Assembly: GCA_023663725.1 (NCBI GenBank)
Contig: JAMPGX010000003.1
Span: 124,001 to 188,000 of the forward strand
Length of the DNA stretch: 64,000 nucleotides
Source: a bacterium
Lineage (GTDB): Bacteria; Bacillota; Clostridia; Lachnospirales; Lachnospiraceae
Direction of reading: 5' to 3'
Part shown: in pieces, positions 59,407 to 64,000 of the stretch
How the letters are laid out: each line of letters opens with the position of its first letter
Position numbering within the stretch: the stretch's first letter is position 1
Program-made: the position numbers and the translations under genes
The notes under the pieces: model-generated
Seen by the model: only the letters and a program-made list of their open reading frames with translations
The model's database searches: none
What the model was told of the DNA's origin: nothing

Positions 59407-60885
59407 ATGGATATGGGAGCGTTTTGGAGTAATCTGCAGATGGTAGGCAGCTTTCTGATAGGACATTTGAGTCTGTGGAATGTATTGTTTGCCATTATCA
59501 TTATTTTCTTTGAGCGAAAGGAGCCCCGAAGTGTGTGGGCCTGGCTTTTGCTGCTATATTTTATTCCTTTTGTGGGATTCTTGTTCTATTTGCTGCTGGG
59601 GACGGATATGCATAAGCGCAAAATGTTCCGCATGAAGGAAGTGGAGGATCGACTTAACAAAGAGGTGAGGGGGCAGGAGTACCGTCTGCGCAACCGCAAG
59701 CCGGAGGAAGTGGACGAGGAGATTGACCGGTATAAGGATCTGATTATGTACAATCTGGAAAGCTCGGGGGCGGTGCTGACAGATGACAATGCTATCACGA
59801 TCTATACGGACGGCAACGCCAAGTTTGACGCGCTCATAGAGGATATGCGTCGGGCCGAGAAGTATATCCATATGGAGTACTATATTATCAAGAATGATGT
59901 GGTGTTTCAGCGTCTTATAGAGGTGCTTAAGGAAAAGGCGGCGGAGGGCGTGGAGGTGCGTATCCTGTTCGACAGTATGGGATGCCGCACAGTGAAAAAC
60001 AGGTTTTGGCGGGAATTGAATAAATGCGGTATCCAGACGGCGGAGTTCTTTCCGGCGCTGCTGGGGCGGCTGCAGCTGCGTATCAATTACCGCAATCACC
60101 GCAAGATCGTGATCGTTGATGACAAGGTAGGCTATGTGGGCGGGTTCAATGTGGGCAAGGAGTATATCGGCCTGGATGAGAATTTTGGATATTGGCGGGA
60201 CACTCACCTGAGGATACAGGGGGGAGCGATCTTCGGTCTGCAGCTGCGCTTTATTCTGGACTGGAACTACGCGGCGAATCAGAACTTGTTTGCCAGCGGG
60301 CGTTATCTGGAGGAGATTAGTCCGGTCAGACAGGGCGGCAGCAAGGTTCAGATCATCAGCAGTGGGCCGGACAATACGCTGCAGCAGATCAGGGATAATT
60401 ATCTTCAGCTGATTCACAAGGCGAGATACCGAATCAGTATACAGACCCCTTATTTTATTCCAGATGAATCCATGATAAGCGCCCTTATGATCGCCATTCG
60501 TTCCGGCGTTGAGGTGAGGATCATGATTCCCTGTAAGCCCGATCACCCCTTTGTTTATTGGGCGACTTATTCCTATGTGGGAGACATGGTGATGGCGGGG
60601 GCCAAGTGCTATACTTACGAGAATGGCTTTCTGCATAGCAAGGGGCTGGTGGTGGATGACGAGGTGTTGTGTTACGGCACAGCCAATATGGATATCCGCA
60701 GCTTTTCCCTGAACTTCGAGGTGAACGCCGTGGTGTATGATGCTGCGAAAGCCAGGGAGATGACGGCGATTTTCGAGCGGGATCTGGAATACTGCGTGCA
60801 GATTACCCAGGAAGCCTATTCCAGCAGGAATCTGAAGACACGTTTCAAGGAGCAGGTGTGCAGACTGTTGTCCCCGCTGCTGTAG
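59407..60885 (+). CDS. cls: Cardiolipin synthase
   Basis: Joins two phosphatidylglycerols to cardiolipin. The 492-residue phospholipase-D-type enzyme has two N-terminal membrane helices with FFERKEPRSVWAWLLLLYFI, a linker, and two complete HKD motifs: NHRKIVIVDDKVGYVGGFN (about residue 231) and LHSKGLVVDDEVLCYGTANM (about 410), each H-x-K-x4-D with a downstream Asn. Length and order match the Bacillus Cls family. GCGGAG precedes ATG 59407. Confidence 0.95.
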   Translation: MDMGAFWSNLQMVGSFLIGHLSLWNVLFAIIIIFFERKEPRSVWAWLLLLYFIPFVGFLFYLLLGTDMHKRKMFRMKEVEDRLNKEVRGQEYRLRNRKPEEVDEEIDRYKDLIMYNLESSGAVLTDDNAITIYTDGNAKFDALIEDMRRAEKYIHMEYYIIKNDVVFQRLIEVLKEKAAEGVEVRILFDSMGCRTVKNRFWRELNKCGIQTAEFFPALLGRLQLRINYRNHRKIVIVDDKVGYVGGFNVGKEYIGLDENFGYWRDTHLRIQGGAIFGLQLRFILDWNYAANQNLFASGRYLEEISPVRQGGSKVQIISSGPDNTLQQIRDNYLQLIHKARYRISIQTPYFIPDESMISALMIAIRSGVEVRIMIPCKPDHPFVYWATYSYVGDMVMAGAKCYTYENGFLHSKGLVVDDEVLCYGTANMDIRSFSLNFEVNAVVYDAAKAREMTAIFERDLEYCVQITQEAYSSRNLKTRFKEQVCRLLSPLL

Positions 60886-61027
60886 AATAATAGGATTTTC
60901 AATAAAATAAGGCTTTTACTGAAGGCGGAATTGTGGTATAAATGATAGTGTATGCAGTTCAAATGCAATAGATGTGGAAAGAGGAGAAGCTTGGAAGTAC
61001 GACTTCCAAATACTGATTGGTGCAGTA

Positions 61028-61049
61028 TCGCAAGCAGGCTTGCGATATG
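61028..61049 (+). repeat. 22-base palindromic motif, copy 2
   Basis: Identical over 22 bases to 4798-4819; here the palindrome extends by one pair (A...T). It sits 2 bases before GGGAGGAG of the foldase lipoprotein. An additional TTGGAAG/CTTCCAA hairpin lies at 60990-61009. Confidence 0.7.
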
Positions 61050-61062
61050 CGGGAGGAGAGAA

Positions 61063-62112
61063 ATGAGAAAAAAGATGACATTAATTCTGACGGTGCTGCT
61101 GGCAGCCATGATTATGAGCGGATGTGGCGAACAGACGGATGCGCTGAAGGATACAAAGGTTGAGAAATATGTGACATTAGGAGAGTATAAAGGACTTCCG
61201 GTACAGCTGGCGGCGGCCGCGGTGACTGAGGAATATGAGGCAGAGGTGATGGAAATGCTGTATAGGGATTCCGTTACCGCACAGAGGGGCGGCGTCATGG
61301 ACAGGGAGGTAGTGCAGGGAGATACGGTGAATATCGACTATGTCGGGAAAAAGGATGATGTGGCTTTTAACGGAGGAACAGCCAGCGGAGCTGAGCTGGA
61401 GATTGGCTCAGGCAGCTTTATTGAAGGCTTCGAGGAAGGACTGATTGGCGCTCTGCCCGGAGAGACCAGAGTCTTGAATCTGACATTTCCGGACAATTTT
61501 AGAAATACCGAGTTGGCTGGACAGGCGGTTGTCTTTACTGTAACCGTGAACTTCATTTATCCTACTGAATATAGTGACGACGTTGTGGCGGGGCTGGGCG
61601 TTCCAGAGATCAGTACCGTGGAAGAGATGCGGCAGTTTGTACATGACTATCTGGAGAGCAACGCACAGACGGAATATGAGTATACGCTGCGCAACGCTTT
61701 GGCTAACGGCCTGATCAACGGCTGCGAATTCAAGGAGATACCCGCGCATATTCTGGAGAAGTATCGGAATACCGTACAGGCCAATCTGGAGGCGGAGTGC
61801 GCCGCCAGTGGAATGGATGCGAACTCGTACTGTAACTATAGATATGGAATGGATGCGGAGACCTTTCAGACTCAGTATGCGGAAGCGGCGGCCAAGCAGG
61901 GTCTGGCATTTCAGGCGGTAGCCAATGCGGAGAAGCTGAATATCTCGGACGAGGAGCTGCAGGAGAAGTTGGAGCAGTATGCGAGTGAGGGCGGTTTTGA
62001 CAGCGTGGAAGAATTCGTGGGAGAGTTGGACAGGGAAGAATACAGAGAATATTTTATGTATGAGAAGGTATTTGACTTTCTGAGCCAGAATGCCCAGATC
62101 ACGGAGTATTGA
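61063..62112 (+). CDS. Extracellular trigger-factor-like foldase lipoprotein
   Basis: A 349-residue lipoprotein with signal MRKKMTLILTVLLAAMIMSG ending in a lipobox (MSGC). The mature part has the order of trigger factor without its ribosome-binding domain: an FKBP-type prolyl isomerase domain (VVQGDTVNIDYVGKKDDVAF, GSGSFIEGFEEGLIGALPGE, about residues 80-165), then the helical SurA/trigger-factor C-domain (about 170-340). It probably helps fold secreted proteins at the outer membrane face, as PrsA does. The frame extends to 60952, but GGAGGAG lies before ATG 61063, which gives the signal peptide. Confidence 0.88.
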   Translation: MRKKMTLILTVLLAAMIMSGCGEQTDALKDTKVEKYVTLGEYKGLPVQLAAAAVTEEYEAEVMEMLYRDSVTAQRGGVMDREVVQGDTVNIDYVGKKDDVAFNGGTASGAELEIGSGSFIEGFEEGLIGALPGETRVLNLTFPDNFRNTELAGQAVVFTVTVNFIYPTEYSDDVVAGLGVPEISTVEEMRQFVHDYLESNAQTEYEYTLRNALANGLINGCEFKEIPAHILEKYRNTVQANLEAECAASGMDANSYCNYRYGMDAETFQTQYAEAAAKQGLAFQAVANAEKLNISDEELQEKLEQYASEGGFDSVEEFVGELDREEYREYFMYEKVFDFLSQNAQITEY

Positions 62113-62161
62113 CGGAACTTTGGCGGCTTGCGCCGGACTATAATTTAGGAGGATAACAGAC

Positions 62162-63553
62162 ATGAATCTGACGGACATTAAGGAGCTTTACCGCGACACA
62201 GCCGCATATGCGGGCAGCGAGGTCACGGTAGGCGGTTGGGTGAGAAACAATCGCGACTCGAAAAATTTTGGTTTTCTGGTGATTAATGACGGTACATTTT
62301 TTGAGCCCTTGCAGGTGGTGTACGCGGACAAGCTGGACAATTTCGCGGAGCTGTGCAAGATCAATGTGGGCGCCGCTCTGATTGTCAGGGGGATTATCGT
62401 GGAGACGCCGGATGCCAAACAGCCCTTTGAGATGCAGGCGACGCAGGTGTCGGTGGAGGGTCCCTCAGGCGCGGACTATCCCTTGCAGAAAAAGCGCCAC
62501 AGCTTTGAGTACCTGCGCACGATCTCTCATCTGCGCCCCAGGACGAACACCTTTCAGGCGGTGTTCCGCGTGCGCTCCCTGATCGCCTATGCGATTCACA
62601 ATTTCTTTCAGGAGAGAGGATTTGTCTATGTGCATACTCCTCTGATCACCGGCAGCGATTGCGAGGGAGCCGGCGAGATGTTCCAGGTGACCACTCTGGA
62701 TCTGCAGAATGTGCCCAGGGCGGAGGATGGCGGGATTGATTTCAGTCAGGATTTCTTTGGCAAGCCGACCAATCTGACGGTGAGCGGTCAGCTCAACGGC
62801 GAGACCTTTGCCATGGCTTTTAAGAATATCTATACCTTTGGCCCTACCTTCCGCGCGGAAAATTCCAATACCACCCGCCATGCGGCGGAGTTCTGGATGA
62901 TAGAGCCGGAGATGGCGTTCGCCGATCTGAAGGATGACATGATGCTGGCGGAAAGCATGTTGAAATATATTATCCGCTATGTGCTGGAGAACGCTCCGGA
63001 GGAGATGGCCTTCTTCAATCAATTTGTGGACAAGGGGCTGATCGAGCGGCTCAATCATGTAGTCAGCTCGGACTTTGGTCATGTGACGTACACGCAGGCC
63101 ATCGAGATTCTGGAGAAGCACAATGATGAGTTTGACTATAAGGTGTTCTGGGGGTGCGATTTGCAGACGGAGCATGAGAGATTCCTGACGGAGCAGGAGT
63201 TCAAGCGTCCGGTATTTGTGACAGATTATCCCAAGGAGATCAAGGCCTTCTATATGAAGCTGAACGAGGACGGCAAGACAGTGGCGGCTATGGATTGTCT
63301 GGTTCCCGGAATCGGAGAGATCATCGGCGGCAGTCAGCGTGAGGATCATCTGGAGGTGCTTGAGCAGCGCATGGACGAGCTGGGTCTGAACAAGGAGGAT
63401 TACGGCTTCTATCTGGATCTGCGCCGTTATGGTTCTGCCAGACATGCGGGCTTTGGCCTGGGCTTTGAGAGATGCGTGATGTATCTGACCGGTATGGGGA
63501 ATATTCGAGACGTAATTCCATTCCCGAGAACGGTGAATAACTGTGAACTGTAG
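62162..63553 (+). CDS. asnS: Asparaginyl-tRNA synthetase
   Basis: Charges tRNA(Asn). The 463-residue class IIb synthetase has the N-terminal OB fold ([20 protein letters not shown]), motif 1 in the [20 protein letters not shown] region, motif 2 [20 protein letters not shown] and motif 3 [27 protein letters not shown]. The Asn-specific signature includes the long insertion [20 protein letters not shown] after motif 1. AGGAGG precedes the ATG. No T-box leader was seen; the spacing to the foldase gene is 49 bases, so it may be cotranscribed. Confidence 0.96.
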   Translation: MNLTDIKELYRDTAAYAGSEVTVGGWVRNNRDSKNFGFLVINDGTFFEPLQVVYADKLDNFAELCKINVGAALIVRGIIVETPDAKQPFEMQATQVSVEGPSGADYPLQKKRHSFEYLRTISHLRPRTNTFQAVFRVRSLIAYAIHNFFQERGFVYVHTPLITGSDCEGAGEMFQVTTLDLQNVPRAEDGGIDFSQDFFGKPTNLTVSGQLNGETFAMAFKNIYTFGPTFRAENSNTTRHAAEFWMIEPEMAFADLKDDMMLAESMLKYIIRYVLENAPEEMAFFNQFVDKGLIERLNHVVSSDFGHVTYTQAIEILEKHNDEFDYKVFWGCDLQTEHERFLTEQEFKRPVFVTDYPKEIKAFYMKLNEDGKTVAAMDCLVPGIGEIIGGSQREDHLEVLEQRMDELGLNKEDYGFYLDLRRYGSARHAGFGLGFERCVMYLTGMGNIRDVIPFPRTVNNCEL

Positions 63554-63568
63554 GACTGGGGTATAAGC

Positions 63569-64000
63569 ATGAAGACGAATCGAGCCAGAGTGAAAAAATT
63601 CATCATTGTCCTGACAATGGCAGCTATGCTTGCCGTAACCCTGTCGGAGGCCACCATGGATGCCTGGGCCACCACGATTCGGGAGGTGGAGGAGGACATC
63701 AACAATACCCAGAACGAGCTCAATGAGATCAATGCCAATATCTCCGATATGGAGGATGAACAGGAGCTGCTGGAGGAGCAGATGGAGGATCTGAATGCGG
63801 AGATTGTCAACATTCTGGCCAGCATTGAGATTCTGCGGGAGGACATAGCCGCAAAGGTGAGCGATATCGCGCAGACTGAGCAGGAGTATGAGGCGGCGCT
63901 GAAGAGGGAGCAGGATCAGGCGGAGGCGATGACGCTGCAGATTCAGTTTATGTATGAGACGGGCGATCCCTCTCTGGTCGCGATGCTGTTTAGCGAAGCG
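63569..64000 (+). CDS. Murein hydrolase-type coiled-coil protein, N-terminal part (partial)
   Basis: 144 codons to the window edge without a stop. A signal peptide (RVKKFIIVLTMAAMLAVTLS) precedes a long heptad-rich coiled coil (EVEEDINNTQNELNEINANI, MEDEQELLEEQMEDLNAEIV, EYEAALKREQDQAEAMTLQI) ending in FMYETGDPSLVAMLFSEA. This is the N-terminal coiled-coil module of EnvC-like proteins, which normally carry a C-terminal M23 peptidase (LytM) domain that would lie outside the window. Confidence 0.8.
   Translation, partial: MKTNRARVKKFIIVLTMAAMLAVTLSEATMDAWATTIREVEEDINNTQNELNEINANISDMEDEQELLEEQMEDLNAEIVNILASIEILREDIAAKVSDIAQTEQEYEAALKREQDQAEAMTLQIQFMYETGDPSLVAMLFSEA

Noticed and set aside
60952-61062. 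N-terminal extension of the foldase lipoprotein with a CxxC pair (CNRCGKRR)
   Set aside because: Frame is open by chance; a good ribosome-binding site and a proper lipoprotein signal start at 61063.

Overview
The window is chromosomal DNA from a Gram-positive anaerobe of the Clostridia, most likely a Lachnospiraceae-type gut bacterium. This rests on standalone AICAR transformylase plus a PurO-like IMP cyclohydrolase instead of bifunctional PurH, a class 1B PyrD with PyrK, DUF6106/DUF6062/DUF6020/DUF3794-type proteins, many lipoproteins, no outer-membrane genes, and consensus sigma-A promoters (TTGACA-17-TATAAT type). No phage, integrase, CRISPR array, rRNA or tRNA gene was seen.

Layout. 0-6 kb: end of gatA, gatB, guaB, a lipoprotein. 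6-10.6 kb: a short flagellin, a PD-(D/E)XK protein, then purine genes behind a ZTP riboswitch and terminator. 10.6-20.4 kb: DHH phosphoesterase, DUF6020 membrane protein, glnS, DUF2225 protein, MocR-type and TetR regulators, DUF6062 protein. 20.5-30.5 kb: MBOAT/SGNH acyl-transfer pair, uracil permease, M19 dipeptidase, HAD phosphatase, YczE-like protein, ABC exporter, PlsC, PrcB-like lipoprotein. 30.6-45 kb: pyrC and pyrK-pyrD, separated by about 11 kb of accessory genes (chemoreceptor, feoA-feoA-feoB, ABC exporter, MATE pump, flavin reductase/HxlR pair). 45-55 kb: HD-GYP protein, a degenerate metallopeptidase-like protein, DUF3794-LysM protein, a propeller/solute-binding lipoprotein, and an AT-rich island with secreted and membrane proteins of unknown function. 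55-64 kb: ispE, GntR regulator, murI, DUF1934 protein, cardiolipin synthase, a trigger-factor-like lipoprotein, asnS, and the start of an M23-type murein hydrolase.

The main unexplained structure is in the non-coding DNA. (1) A hairpin element with a conserved tail (CCCTTTAG-N-GC...CGCGCAGCGA) lies directly 5' of the Shine-Dalgarno sequence of three genes, including both purine genes. (2) A roughly 180-190 bp palindromic MITE-like element occurs three times complete and once as a half copy; its inner stem differs between copies but keeps pairing. (3) Three GTTAG-N6-CTAA(C/T) inverted repeats mark the iron-uptake locus. (4) The pyr genes look split by accessory DNA joined exactly at gene boundaries: the HxlR gene runs into pyrK, and a three-codon ORF follows pyrD.

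GlnRS, AsnRS and GatB are encoded together in the window, so the cell has both direct routes for Gln-tRNA and Asn-tRNA and also an amidotransferase.
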